Shown one piece after another: positions 21,120 through 30,583 of a stretch of DNA of 64,000 nucleotides. The notes beneath the pieces were generated by a model. The model was not told where the DNA came from, searched no databases, and saw only the letters and a program-made list of their open reading frames with translations. Source of the DNA: Anthracocystis setariae (lineage: Eukaryota > Basidiomycota > Ustilaginomycetes > Ustilaginales > Ustilaginaceae); contig CAKMXJ010000001.1 of NCBI GenBank assembly GCA_928724745.1, positions 124,001-188,000 on the forward strand, written 5' to 3'. The first letter of the stretch is position 1. Each line of letters starts with the position of its first letter. The translations under genes were made by a program, and so were the position numbers.

Positions 21120-24100
21120 ATGCTGCGCGAAGCGTTCTACTACCTCGTTGGAGGTGTCACCTTTCTGCCTCTTTGCACATTTGGTCTCGTGCTCTATTTC
21201 TACTTGTATGCGCCTCTCGTCCATCAACCAGCTCCTCCCGCCATCCACGCCGATGTCGAGCTCACCCACGACAAGAAGCTCGCTGCTCTCGACCTTGCCG
21301 CTCGCAATGCTGCCATTCAAGCCCAGATCGACAACGTCAAACCCAAGGATCATCCACAAGGCGACACCACCGCGCCACCTACAGCCAAACGTTTAGGTCC
21401 CACTCCTTCCAATCCTTCCACGCCAAAGCCTTTCAACTCGGGCTGGCTTACTGTTCGCCCCACATTCGAGTCCAGCAAGGATGCTGCTTCTGCCACCAGT
21501 GCTGCTCCTAGTCCACCTACTGTTCCCGCCTCGCTCGTCGAACCTGAATCCGACACGAGCCGCGTCCAACCCCACGATGACGGCGTACCCACTGACAGCT
21601 CCGACGCTGCGTCGATCAAGTCCAATGCGACCACCACAGGCAGTGGCTACATGTCACAAATGTACAGAGGCATTCTCGACTATCGCATAAACAGAGCAGC
21701 TGCTACCAGTACCCGTTCGACACCTGCTTCGGCCGGCTCCGGCACGGCCCCTTCGGGTGCTGCCGCCAGAGAAATCTTTTACTGCATCCTCAAACCGCCC
21801 ATCCTCTATCTCTACTCGTCAGACGATACTACCAACCCTTCCACCGAGTGTCATGCTGCCATTGACCTGCGTGGCAAGCGTGTTAGCATCTTTGTCGCTG
21901 GCATCGGCGATACCCTCGGCGAGCTCGACCCTGAACATCCTGGTGCCAATCACGACGAGCAGCTCCGAGATGCCGCCTCTGACGCCGACTCCTTCGACCC
22001 TAAACACGTCTGGAGCAAAGCCAAGCGCGCCCTCGTTCGCGATGGCGAGCTCTTCATGAAGAGAAATGCCATCCGCATTGTAGCTCCGGCTCCTGAACGC
22101 AAATCCAGCCGCGTCTCCCATCTCGCCAGAAAACGTCCACAGTGGTTCATCTTCTGCAAAAACAACTACTTTATGGAGGATTGGTACCATGCGCTGCTCC
22201 AGGCTTCCTTGATGCCCGATCCCAGCTTGTCCGCCAACCTGTCTAATGATGGTCACGATGATCCGGCCTCACAACTGTTCGGCAAACTCGACGATCCCAT
22301 CGGCCCCACTTTCTCCAAGCAAGACATGGCCTCGCTCCTCGTCTCTCTCGATAGCCTTCCAGATCCACTGCCGCTACGATGGCTCAATGCCTTGGTCGGC
22401 CGCATCTTCTTCTCCATCTACCGCACCGCCTGGATCGAAGACTACATTGTCTCCAAGATGATGAGAAAGATCAACCGCGTGAAAACTCCAGGTTTCTTGG
22501 GCGACATCAAGGTCGAGGAGGTCGACGTTGGTCGTCGCGCTCCTGGCTTCAGTCGACCCATGCTCAAGGCTCTCACCGCCGAAGGCGAAGCAAGCATGGA
22601 GATTGCAGTCCACTACGTCGGCGAAATTCGTATCACAATCTCTACAACTCTGACTCTCTCCTTGGGCTCTCGCTTCAAACCCTACAACATTCCAATCGTG
22701 CTGGCAGTCGTACTCACATCCCTCGAGGGCAATTTGCTGCTTCACGTCAAACCACCACCCAGCAACCGTCTCTGGTTTGGTTTCACCACCATGCCCAAGA
22801 TGCACCTTGAAGTCGAACCTGTCGTCAGCGCCAGAAAGGTGCAATGGGGCATGGTCACTCGTCTTATCCAAGGTAGGATCAAAGAACTTCTTCAGGAATC
22901 CATTGTCGTTCCTAACATGGATGACATCGCCTTCTTCGATACGCGCTCCTTGCCTCTGCGCGGAGGCATCTTCGCAGATGCGGCCAAGAAAGCCGATGGC
23001 CTCCGCGCGCAGGCCACCAGCTCGACAATCTCGGCGCCCACTGATGCAGCGTCATCGACTACAGACACCAAACGCACAACAGCCAGTACCAACACGTCCG
23101 ATTTGCTGCTGTCAGCCAACAAAGTGGGCACCACGAGCGCACCGGTCTCTGGAGCATCCACGCCAGTCACATCCGATCCTGTTGGCGAATCAAAGTTGCG
23201 TGACATCCAGGCGCGCGACGAGGGCGAGGCAAGCTCCGTCAATGCCGGCAACAGCCCGTCCAACGCTGCTCTTCGCAATCGCAAAGGTGGTACCGACGCT
23301 CCTGTCGTGCGGAAGGACTCGTCCCTGCCAGCTGATCGCAAAGTTTCACCAGCTGCTGCTGGCCTCAGCGACCTCTTGTCTCGCGATCTCGCGGCCGGTG
23401 GGGGCAGTTTCGTGTCTGGCTCGCCGCCCAGGCAAGACTCTCAGGGTGGCAAGCGTAGGACATGGTTCGGAGCTACGCCTAAGTTGTCCACATCCAGTGC
23501 TAGCTCGTCTTCAGGTCTGTCAACGCTGGGACTCGGTGCTGCTGCCGCACTCGGTGGCAGATCAGGTCGGGAGCACAGTAGCTTGGCACTGGGCAACGCA
23601 AGCATCGAGCGTCCTTCCCAGCGCTCCAATTCGGCCGGTGTTCCTCCCAAGAGCGACTCCGCCTTGTCTCTTTTGACTGAAACATCAACCCGTGCGGTGT
23701 TAGACTCTACCGATGACACCGTTGCAAGCATGCCTTCCGAACAGGAGAGGACGGCTGCCTTGCGCGACAGGAGACCATCAGCTCATTCAGCCGATGAAAC
23801 AGAACCGAATTCCCTTGAAGCTGCATCGCATCGGGAACCACCCGTTGAACAACAACGATCGGCTGAAGCACCATCTCTGATTGTTTCGAGCGCCTCCGAG
23901 CCACAGCTTGCGCTGAGGAATGCTGACAATCGAGTCGACCACGCCCGTGATGCTCTGGCTACACTTGTTGCATCAACTCGACAAGGAATGGACGATGAGC
24001 AAAATTGCATCGATAGCCCTTCGAGTCTGACTCACAGTGAGAGGTCTTCCGTCCGGAGCTCGAAATCGGACCTAGTGAAGCATCTCTCAGAAAGCGATCA

Positions 24101-26177
24101 AGTGGCTGCATCCGATAACGTAGGCTTCGCCTCTCCTGTGCGACAAACAACTCGAGAGACCGGAAGCTCCGAGAGCATAGCTACGTCTGCATCACAGAAG
24201 AGGATGCCGCCACCTCCACCCCCTCGAAGACCAACGGGAAGCCAGAGCAACGATCGTTCTGCTCCCCGTCAGGATGCTGCCACTGCCCTCACAAATGTAC
24301 AGCGCTCTCGTTATGGCTTGGGCGAAGGTGAACGCGGTCCAGCCGACAGCGCCAATGCGTTGGCAAGCTCCACATCGGCGATGCTGTTGAGCTCGTGGAA
24401 CAAAGCCAAGGCAAGCATGGCAGACAAGGAGTCCAGGCAAGCGGCCGCAAAAGACGCCAAGGATGCCATCAAGAGAGGATGGGCGAACTGGAACTCCAAA
24501 CGCGCAGAAACGAAGCGTATGCCGAACGAGGAGAATGAATCGGATCGTTACAGTCACGACGGCATCAGTCGAGCAAACTCCAGCCGCCTGTCTCTTGTGC
24601 CGGGCAAGTCGGCTTGGCTCGCGAGCAGTCCACCCGATCCCACCAGTTTTGGACTTGGTTTCGACAAATCCAGTCCTGAAGACACCCGCAGCGGCTTCCG
24701 CGACAAGCACAGCTCGGCATCGTATTATGCGGGCATGCGATCGAACCACACCGACACCGATGATGACAATGCCAGCGTGCATTCGAACTCCAGCAACAGG
24801 CAACCGTACCGGGAGCTCAGAGCGGCCAAGAAGGTGCATGGCTTTGATAACCAAACCTCGGACAGCAGAGCATCTTCGCTGGCATCGTCGAAGCTTGCTT
24901 CTACCGCCTCGCTCTCGACGCTCCAGTCGACGGATGCATCGTTCTGGGACTCCAAGATCCCCTCTGTGACGCCACCTGCACGAGCTTATCGTGAGGAGCA
25001 ACCGGATTCGAAGCGCAAAGTATTGGAGAGGACGACGAGCAACGAGACGCCCGTCAAAACGAAGGCGTCTGATCTTCCCGAACGCAAGCCTAGCAGCAGC
25101 ATCTCATCGACGGGACAGAGCGGTGGAGGCATTTCGTTCATCCCGCCTGCCCCCGCTGCCACGACTGAGCTGGTATCAACGTTGGAATCGGGCGCGCTTG
25201 GGACTGCAAAGAGGAAGGAGGCTGCGACCGAAACGAAGCCCTCGGAAACGGTGGGGGCTACGGGCGCTACGGGGGCTGCACTAGCACCCAGCTCCGCTGC
25301 AGGGGAGTCACGCACACCTGAGCGTCAATTTGCCGGTATGCCAACGGAGGCCACCAAAACCCCATCACCTGAACCCTCGACGGAGAAAGATGAAGCCCAG
25401 GCCATGCAATCTTCTTCAGTGACGAAAGAGCTTGAGTCGACTCCGAGGAAGATGGAGTCTCAACCACTATCGCAAGAGCCACACGGTACTTCCAACGAGA
25501 AAGTTGATTCTACGCCGGTCAAAGCAGATGTCCAGCCGTGGTCAGTTGAAAGGCGCCCGTCTGCTACTTCCCACGAGCCCAGCATTCCGTCGGGGCGGAC
25601 ACGGGTGGACCGCTCGCCATCGCGACCGGACCAATCGTACGTCACCGCAACGTCACCTGAGACTGAATCACCCAGCCTGGGATCGGGGATCAAAAAGCAG
25701 CCTGGTCGAGCGACCATGATGGCTGTGCCCGGGATTCCATCGATGCAGAAATCAGGTCCACAGAGTTTCAGTGCGCCTCCTTTGGCAGAGGTTTCGCAGC
25801 AGGCCGAGGTGGAGTTGTCGCCGAGTGCGTTTCGGCCGAGCAGTCTGTTCAAGATGGCTACGTTTGGCAGTCCAGTTTCGGGGCGTGCGTCTGGTAGGGC
25901 AGTACAGGATGGGTCCAATGTAGCGTCGCCTGTCTCGGGTACAGCGTTGGGCTTGACTCAGATGACCCGAGGAGGAGATGGTAGGCAGGGAGATGCGGAG
26001 GAGGAGGAGGAGGAGGAGGAGGGTACGTTCGCAGAGGTCGCTAAGGCGCAAGGTCCTTCTGCGGACGCTGGGTTCCAAGAAGCGCAGATCGAGACGGGTG
26101 ATACAGTCCACATAGCGAATAAGGAGGTTAAGCTGCCTACGACAGCTGACATTGACGCTCGGCGAGGGTCGCATTAA
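21120..26177 (+). CDS. Nvj2/TEX2-like SMP-domain lipid-transfer protein of ER contact sites
   Basis: 1685 residues; the ATG at 21120 directly precedes the membrane segment. A hydrophobic helix at about residues 8-30 (ending LYFYLYAPL) anchors the protein, as in yeast Nvj2 and animal TEX2. A PH-like region lies at about 214-360 (REIFYCILKPPILYLYSS, ending ...WYHALLQAS). The SMP domain follows at about 417-605 (LPLRWLNALVGRIFFSIYRT, VHYVGEIRITISTTLTLSLG, MDDIAFFDT). SMP domains are tubular lipid-transfer modules at membrane contact sites; Nvj2 acts at nucleus-vacuole and ER-Golgi contacts. About 1080 further residues are Ser/Ala/Thr-rich and disordered, with a Pro run near 24210 and a Glu run near 25998-26020. 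That tail is far longer than in yeast Nvj2 (about 770 residues in all), so the match rests on the N-terminal third. Confidence 0.9.
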   Translation: MLREAFYYLVGGVTFLPLCTFGLVLYFYLYAPLVHQPAPPAIHADVELTHDKKLAALDLAARNAAIQAQIDNVKPKDHPQGDTTAPPTAKRLGPTPSNPSTPKPFNSGWLTVRPTFESSKDAASATSAAPSPPTVPASLVEPESDTSRVQPHDDGVPTDSSDAASIKSNATTTGSGYMSQMYRGILDYRINRAAATSTRSTPASAGSGTAPSGAAAREIFYCILKPPILYLYSSDDTTNPSTECHAAIDLRGKRVSIFVAGIGDTLGELDPEHPGANHDEQLRDAASDADSFDPKHVWSKAKRALVRDGELFMKRNAIRIVAPAPERKSSRVSHLARKRPQWFIFCKNNYFMEDWYHALLQASLMPDPSLSANLSNDGHDDPASQLFGKLDDPIGPTFSKQDMASLLVSLDSLPDPLPLRWLNALVGRIFFSIYRTAWIEDYIVSKMMRKINRVKTPGFLGDIKVEEVDVGRRAPGFSRPMLKALTAEGEASMEIAVHYVGEIRITISTTLTLSLGSRFKPYNIPIVLAVVLTSLEGNLLLHVKPPPSNRLWFGFTTMPKMHLEVEPVVSARKVQWGMVTRLIQGRIKELLQESIVVPNMDDIAFFDTRSLPLRGGIFADAAKKADGLRAQATSSTISAPTDAASSTTDTKRTTASTNTSDLLLSANKVGTTSAPVSGASTPVTSDPVGESKLRDIQARDEGEASSVNAGNSPSNAALRNRKGGTDAPVVRKDSSLPADRKVSPAAAGLSDLLSRDLAAGGGSFVSGSPPRQDSQGGKRRTWFGATPKLSTSSASSSSGLSTLGLGAAAALGGRSGREHSSLALGNASIERPSQRSNSAGVPPKSDSALSLLTETSTRAVLDSTDDTVASMPSEQERTAALRDRRPSAHSADETEPNSLEAASHREPPVEQQRSAEAPSLIVSSASEPQLALRNADNRVDHARDALATLVASTRQGMDDEQNCIDSPSSLTHSERSSVRSSKSDLVKHLSESDQVAASDNVGFASPVRQTTRETGSSESIATSASQKRMPPPPPPRRPTGSQSNDRSAPRQDAATALTNVQRSRYGLGEGERGPADSANALASSTSAMLLSSWNKAKASMADKESRQAAAKDAKDAIKRGWANWNSKRAETKRMPNEENESDRYSHDGISRANSSRLSLVPGKSAWLASSPPDPTSFGLGFDKSSPEDTRSGFRDKHSSASYYAGMRSNHTDTDDDNASVHSNSSNRQPYRELRAAKKVHGFDNQTSDSRASSLASSKLASTASLSTLQSTDASFWDSKIPSVTPPARAYREEQPDSKRKVLERTTSNETPVKTKASDLPERKPSSSISSTGQSGGGISFIPPAPAATTELVSTLESGALGTAKRKEAATETKPSETVGATGATGAALAPSSAAGESRTPERQFAGMPTEATKTPSPEPSTEKDEAQAMQSSSVTKELESTPRKMESQPLSQEPHGTSNEKVDSTPVKADVQPWSVERRPSATSHEPSIPSGRTRVDRSPSRPDQSYVTATSPETESPSLGSGIKKQPGRATMMAVPGIPSMQKSGPQSFSAPPLAEVSQQAEVELSPSAFRPSSLFKMATFGSPVSGRASGRAVQDGSNVASPVSGTALGLTQMTRGGDGRQGDAEEEEEEEEGTFAEVAKAQGPSADAGFQEAQIETGDTVHIANKEVKLPTTADIDARRGSH

Positions 26178-26198
26178 AATTGAGTTGATGAAATCTTA

Positions 26199-26201
<3 letters not shown>

Positions 26202-26231
<30 letters not shown>
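26202..26231 (-). repeat. Poly(T) tract, 30 nt, between convergent genes
   Basis: A T run on the + strand (A run on the - strand) in the 82-base gap between the stop codons of the SMP-domain gene and the SET-TAD3 gene. Because of the short gap it should fall within 3' untranslated sequence of one or both. Confidence 0.9.
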
Positions 26232-26232
<1 letters not shown>

Positions 26233-26259
26233 AAACTTCATGGTGGGTTTGATTGGGTG

Positions 26260-28311
26260 TTAGGGATCGAGGATTCCGATGTTGAATTCGGTGGTGAGGT
26301 GGTGGAGGGGTTTGGTGGCGAGGGTGGGCGCCATGTAGCGCCAGACGGTGAAGGAGTGATTGAGGCCTTTTTGTTCTTGGAGGGCTATGAGTCCTCCGTC
26401 TTTTGCGGCGGCGGAGTCTGGTTTGAGGGGTGCGGGTAGATGGGTGCCGCAACAGGCACCTCGGCCGGGGGAGGGGAGGAGGAAGTAGATCTCGGCGACT
26501 CGTGAATGGATCAGGGCCATACAGCAGTAGATGCAGGGTTCGAAGAGGGTGAAGAGGGTGAGTGTCGTGAGGAGGTAGTCGGAGCCATTGTTTGCGATTG
26601 GTACATTGCAGGGGAGGGAGCGGTCGATGGTTCGGAGGGTGGATACGCGCGAGATGGCTTGGATGACAGCATGTTTGAGTGGATTGCGGAGGAGGAGGCG
26701 GCAGTCGAGGGCGTCGACTTCGATACTGCCTTGACCTGGGGTGGGGGAGGTGTAGATGGGTTGCGTGGTGGTGTTGAACATTGCCCATTCGGTTTCGCTC
26801 ATGGTGAGGGTGGAGAGGAGTGTGGCTTTTGCAGTGTTGTAGTGCGAGACAAGGTCCGAGTCGGATGGTGGGGTGGGGTGGATGCGTCCGAGGAGCGGTG
26901 CCGAGTCTCCAGTGAGGTGCGACCAATCGCATGTCGATTCTCTCTCTTGCCAACTCATCATTCCCGAGGAGGTTTGGAATCTCCGCGCGGTATCGTAGGG
27001 GTGCGTTACATGAACGGCTGAGCCGATCCCTTTACCTTGAGCCTTAGCATGCCGAGCAAGCGCTACAACACGTTTGAATCGGTTCACTGCCCATCGCAAC
27101 CTACCTTCTTCTTCCGTCCACATCTTCTCCTCTGCCGCTCGATCGACAAGCAGCACAGGCCCGTTCGCGCTACCCGGGAGCAGCTCCTTTGGGTTGGTTC
27201 GCACAATGCATGGCCACACCTGCTGCCACTCAGCCAGTCGTTCTTTCGTCGGTGCAGCGATGACCGGCACTTTACAAAGATACGGCTCGGGTTGCTCGCC
27301 AAACACCGCACCGCCCTCCGCTTTCAGCCAAGCGGCGAGCATGGCTCGATCGGGAATGGCACTGTGCAGACAGAGCAGGAATTGGGTTCGAGCGTTCTTG
27401 CTTCCATCGTGTGCGTCGATGGTGGTTGTGGTGCGGAACGAACGCAGATGCCGAGTCGAGTGAAGGCCATCGTCACGATTCTGCAGGATTTGAGGGTGTT
27501 TTTGCAGGAACTTGACTGCAGACGAGGCGGATTTGGGGGGTATGTCGATGATCCATGCATCCCTGGTCTCGAGTGGGAGAGTGATGGGATCGATCCCGGC
27601 TGTAATGCGATAGATCGGAGGGAAGCTTTGCGTCGACTTGCTCGGTCCAGCCACCGATCGCACCTCAATCCCATTTGCGATCTTAACCATCTTGTTTCCC
27701 ACCACAGTCGACTGCGGTTTCTGGGAATCATATTGATCCTCATCATCGCTGATACCGATCCTACCAAACTGCATGGCTTCAAACTCGGGATCCTCGCTTT
27801 GTCTCCTTTCCTCCTCCTCCCTCTGCTTCATCTCCAGGGAAGGTTCGGGTTCCCACCACATCCTCCCGACTCCATACGATATGGTAAGTTCCTCTCCCTG
27901 CTCCACGCTCCTCACTGTCGTATACGTGATGGAGTGGGTCTCGTGATCCAACATCCACTTGACGTTTGGACTCTCCTTGTCGTGATTGAACAGCGAACCT
28001 AATCCCAATGCTAGTGCCATTATCGCCTGGCCGTTGCTTGTCTTCTTCCAAATGAACGTGTACCCATCGAGCTGCGTCTTGCTTCCATACTGTTCGTACT
28101 CGGCGGGGGGGAAGAGGAGGACTGGGGAGATCTCGATCAGAGTATCTGCGGGGATGGACCGAGTTGCGAATACTCCGCGACCTGCCGAGGCGGTAGCACG
28201 GATCGAAAGCCCGTACGGATTCAGGTGTGGAGTCGAAGCCGGAAACGCAAGAAACGACTGTATCATCGCATCCTGATCAGACTCCAACGTCGCAATGTGT
28301 GTCTCCACCAT
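26260..28311 (-). CDS. SET-domain / TAD3-type tRNA adenosine deaminase subunit fusion
   Basis: One uninterrupted 683-residue frame. Residues about 33-147 are a SET domain: AGRGVFATRSIPADTLIEI, the core GSLFNHDKESPNVKW (usual NHSxxPN form) and EELTISYG. Residues about 250-683 match Tad3/ADAT3, the non-catalytic partner of Tad2 that deaminates A34 to inosine in tRNA anticodons: a WQQVWPCIV block, then the deaminase zinc site with His547-Ala-Val (LKHAVIQAI), Cys593 and Cys596 in FEPCIYCCMALIHSRV, and LNHSFTVW near the end. Val instead of Glu after His-Ala is the hallmark of Tad3, against His-Ala-Glu in Tad2. The SET part would bind S-adenosylmethionine and methylate an unknown lysine. No frameshift or splice sites separate the halves. 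An alternative is two genes with an unseen internal start, but no promoter-like gap exists. Confidence 0.9.
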   Translation of the reverse strand: MVETHIATLESDQDAMIQSFLAFPASTPHLNPYGLSIRATASAGRGVFATRSIPADTLIEISPVLLFPPAEYEQYGSKTQLDGYTFIWKKTSNGQAIMALALGLGSLFNHDKESPNVKWMLDHETHSITYTTVRSVEQGEELTISYGVGRMWWEPEPSLEMKQREEEERRQSEDPEFEAMQFGRIGISDDEDQYDSQKPQSTVVGNKMVKIANGIEVRSVAGPSKSTQSFPPIYRITAGIDPITLPLETRDAWIIDIPPKSASSAVKFLQKHPQILQNRDDGLHSTRHLRSFRTTTTIDAHDGSKNARTQFLLCLHSAIPDRAMLAAWLKAEGGAVFGEQPEPYLCKVPVIAAPTKERLAEWQQVWPCIVRTNPKELLPGSANGPVLLVDRAAEEKMWTEEEGRLRWAVNRFKRVVALARHAKAQGKGIGSAVHVTHPYDTARRFQTSSGMMSWQERESTCDWSHLTGDSAPLLGRIHPTPPSDSDLVSHYNTAKATLLSTLTMSETEWAMFNTTTQPIYTSPTPGQGSIEVDALDCRLLLRNPLKHAVIQAISRVSTLRTIDRSLPCNVPIANNGSDYLLTTLTLFTLFEPCIYCCMALIHSRVAEIYFLLPSPGRGACCGTHLPAPLKPDSAAAKDGGLIALQEQKGLNHSFTVWRYMAPTLATKPLHHLTTEFNIGILDP

Positions 28312-28717
28312 CCCTATCTCAACAACCCCGTGCTAACTTTCTGAGAGAAGGCTACGCAAAAGATCCCGTAGACATATGAGGTGTCGAGCTCGAGAAGAAT
28401 CCAAAAACGTTTCCAGCCGAGCCAAAAATTTGGGCCAAAAACTCGGAAATCGGGAGCTGTCTCCACACGTGAAGCTTGAGCCACTCTCACGCGACACATT
28501 CACAATTCTACCTCGCTTTCCCATCATCCCGATAAGATCGGCTGGGATCCAAATCAAACAAAAGTCATGCCGAACAAGATGAAACGCAGCGAATGACTAA
28601 TTAGAGGGGTTCCGTTGACCGATCGAATCCATATGATGTTGTTACACGATAAGAAAATAGAGAGAGAGAGAGAGGAAAGAGAACCAAGCACAAAATCACA
28701 TGAACCGCCTTCCCCCA
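28312..28717. other. Intergenic, bHLH 3' end to SET-TAD3 start
   Basis: About 400 bases between two minus-strand genes. A short GA-repeat (about 28661-28675) is the only element seen. Confidence 0.6.
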
Positions 28718-30583
28718 CTATGCACTCTTCTCGGTACCTGGCGGCCGGTTGGCAGCGACAATGCTTTCCGGGTCAGGAATCCCCGCGATCGCTTCCAACT
28801 CTTCGCACTGCTTGACCAATTCTTTACTCTTGCCTTCAAGCCACCTGATCAGATCCACCGCTTGGAACAGAACTGCACTTTTGGAACCAGCTCCTCCACC
28901 CGCACTACCGCCTCGACCACGTCCCTTACCGCGTTGACGCACGCCGTCTGGACCCGCCTTTTTCGCCTTCTTGGGCGGCTTCTTGCGTCCCACAGCCAGT
29001 ACGTCAACAACATCGTCGACGTCAGAACGGTCATCGAGTCCTTCATCCTCGACACCCGTGCCGAACCCTGACGACAGACCCAGTGCGCGTGCGCCAAAGT
29101 TTCGCCCATCATCCAGCAGCACGACGAGATCCTTGAAACCTTCTCGAATGTAGTTCCTCCGCCTCTGTTCGGAAAGAATGTGATTCTGACGCTTCTCGGA
29201 CTCGGTCAGAAGCTCGCGTTTGCCTCCTGCGCCGCCATCCATACCGTCGTCATCCTCGTGCTCCGTTTTCAGCTTTTTACCTGACGCGCTCTTGGTCACC
29301 GCGGGTGCGCGGGCTGGTTGCGACGGCTGTGCCGACGACTTGTCGAGTCCGTGAGTCATATCGAGTCCGGCGCTCATGCGGAACATATCTGCATGCATGC
29401 CGGTCAGGGAACCGAGCGCCAGTGCAGCTTGTGTCTGCTCGTCGGCTTCGCCGACTCCAAAATGACCTGCGTGGCGCTTGCTCCCTGTGGCTGAAGCGTC
29501 GTGGACGTTCTGTGGCGGATATGGTGGATGCTGCTGCGATTGAGGATGGAACGCACTGGCTTGGGACCATTCGGAAAGACCGCCGCCAAATGCGGTATTG
29601 ACGAGGTCAGCTTCGTGATGGAAAGAGCGCGATTTGTTGTTGCTGAGCGATCGGTGATGTTGGTGGCCCCGTATAGAGCTGTGTGGGGAGGTGGCGGATG
29701 AGGAAGTGTCGTGAGGACTTTGTGAAGCCGCTGTTGCCGATCCGGAGCCAGAGGCTGAAGAGGCGGATGCCTTGTTGCGGCTCTGCATCCTCCTCGCCGC
29801 TGTTGTCATGGATGGTCCCTCGTGAAGCATTGGATCTTTACTTGAGGAGAGGTCAGCAGGGAAGCCCGTAGGATCGGCCGCTACGGCTGATCTTTCGGCG
29901 GCGGCGGCTGAGAAGCTTGGCATACCTTCGGGAAGACTTGGGTCAAAGTCCCATTCGAATCCTTCCAAAAAGTTGACAAGCAGATGCTTCTCCTTGGCAT
30001 CAAAGAGTTGACCATTTTGACCATTCTTTTCGGCTGCGCCTGGTGTACCGATGCCAAATGGCGAAAAAGTGCCAGAGCCAAATGCATCCGTGTCGAAAAG
30101 ATTGGCTCCAGTCGGCTCAAAGTCGGGAGGCGGAGGAGGCCTTAATGCGGATTCGGAGAAACGAGAAGATCCTTGTTTCGGGGAGGCTGGACGGCTACCT
30201 TTGGACACACTGGGTCTGCGGCTATTTGATCTGCTAGACATGTGGACATCATCATGGCCGAACGTCACAGGTTGCGGTGTGGAGCCCATAAAGTGTGAAG
30301 TGAGACCAGGTGTCATGGGATTGGATGGACCGCCCTTACGGTCGAAAGAGCTGAGGAACTGCAGATCGTTGAGATCGAGCTCGGCTGGCAGGTCAAGCGA
30401 GAAGTGAAAGTCCTCGTAGGGAACGGGCATGGGAGGGAGATCGGAGCCCTTGTCGAAGGTGTCGAGATTGGATGACATGGCTTCAGCGGAAGTAGAAGCA
30501 GCGGTAGATGGCTGCGAGAAGGAGGGAGTGGACATGGTGGCGCTCAAGTCGTGAGATGGAGGCAACTGGACAGCAACGCTCAT
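28718..30583 (-). CDS. bHLH transcription factor with extended loop
   Basis: 621 residues from the ATG at 30583 (an in-frame ATG 16 codons later is a possible alternative). About 455 N-terminal residues are Ser/Pro/Gln-rich and probably disordered activation sequence. The basic region and helix 1 lie at about 463-492: KRQNHILSEQRRRNYIREGF, with the E-box-contacting His468, Glu472 and Arg476 in the H-x3-E-x3-R pattern that predicts CANNTG/CACGTG binding. Helix 2 is at about 568-592 (KSAVLFQAVDLIRWLEGK). Between them is a loop of about 75 residues, first acidic (EDEGLDDRSDVDDVVDV), then strongly basic (GRKKPPKKAKK) and Gly/Arg-rich; ordinary bHLH loops are roughly 5-20 residues. The factor acts in the nucleus as a dimer. 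Target genes cannot be read from sequence. The class resembles fungal Ino4-type and other E-box factors, but I cannot assign an orthologue. Confidence 0.85.
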   Translation of the reverse strand: MSVAVQLPPSHDLSATMSTPSFSQPSTAASTSAEAMSSNLDTFDKGSDLPPMPVPYEDFHFSLDLPAELDLNDLQFLSSFDRKGGPSNPMTPGLTSHFMGSTPQPVTFGHDDVHMSSRSNSRRPSVSKGSRPASPKQGSSRFSESALRPPPPPDFEPTGANLFDTDAFGSGTFSPFGIGTPGAAEKNGQNGQLFDAKEKHLLVNFLEGFEWDFDPSLPEGMPSFSAAAAERSAVAADPTGFPADLSSSKDPMLHEGPSMTTAARRMQSRNKASASSASGSGSATAASQSPHDTSSSATSPHSSIRGHQHHRSLSNNKSRSFHHEADLVNTAFGGGLSEWSQASAFHPQSQQHPPYPPQNVHDASATGSKRHAGHFGVGEADEQTQAALALGSLTGMHADMFRMSAGLDMTHGLDKSSAQPSQPARAPAVTKSASGKKLKTEHEDDDGMDGGAGGKRELLTESEKRQNHILSEQRRRNYIREGFKDLVVLLDDGRNFGARALGLSSGFGTGVEDEGLDDRSDVDDVVDVLAVGRKKPPKKAKKAGPDGVRQRGKGRGRGGSAGGGAGSKSAVLFQAVDLIRWLEGKSKELVKQCEELEAIAGIPDPESIVAANRPPGTEKSA

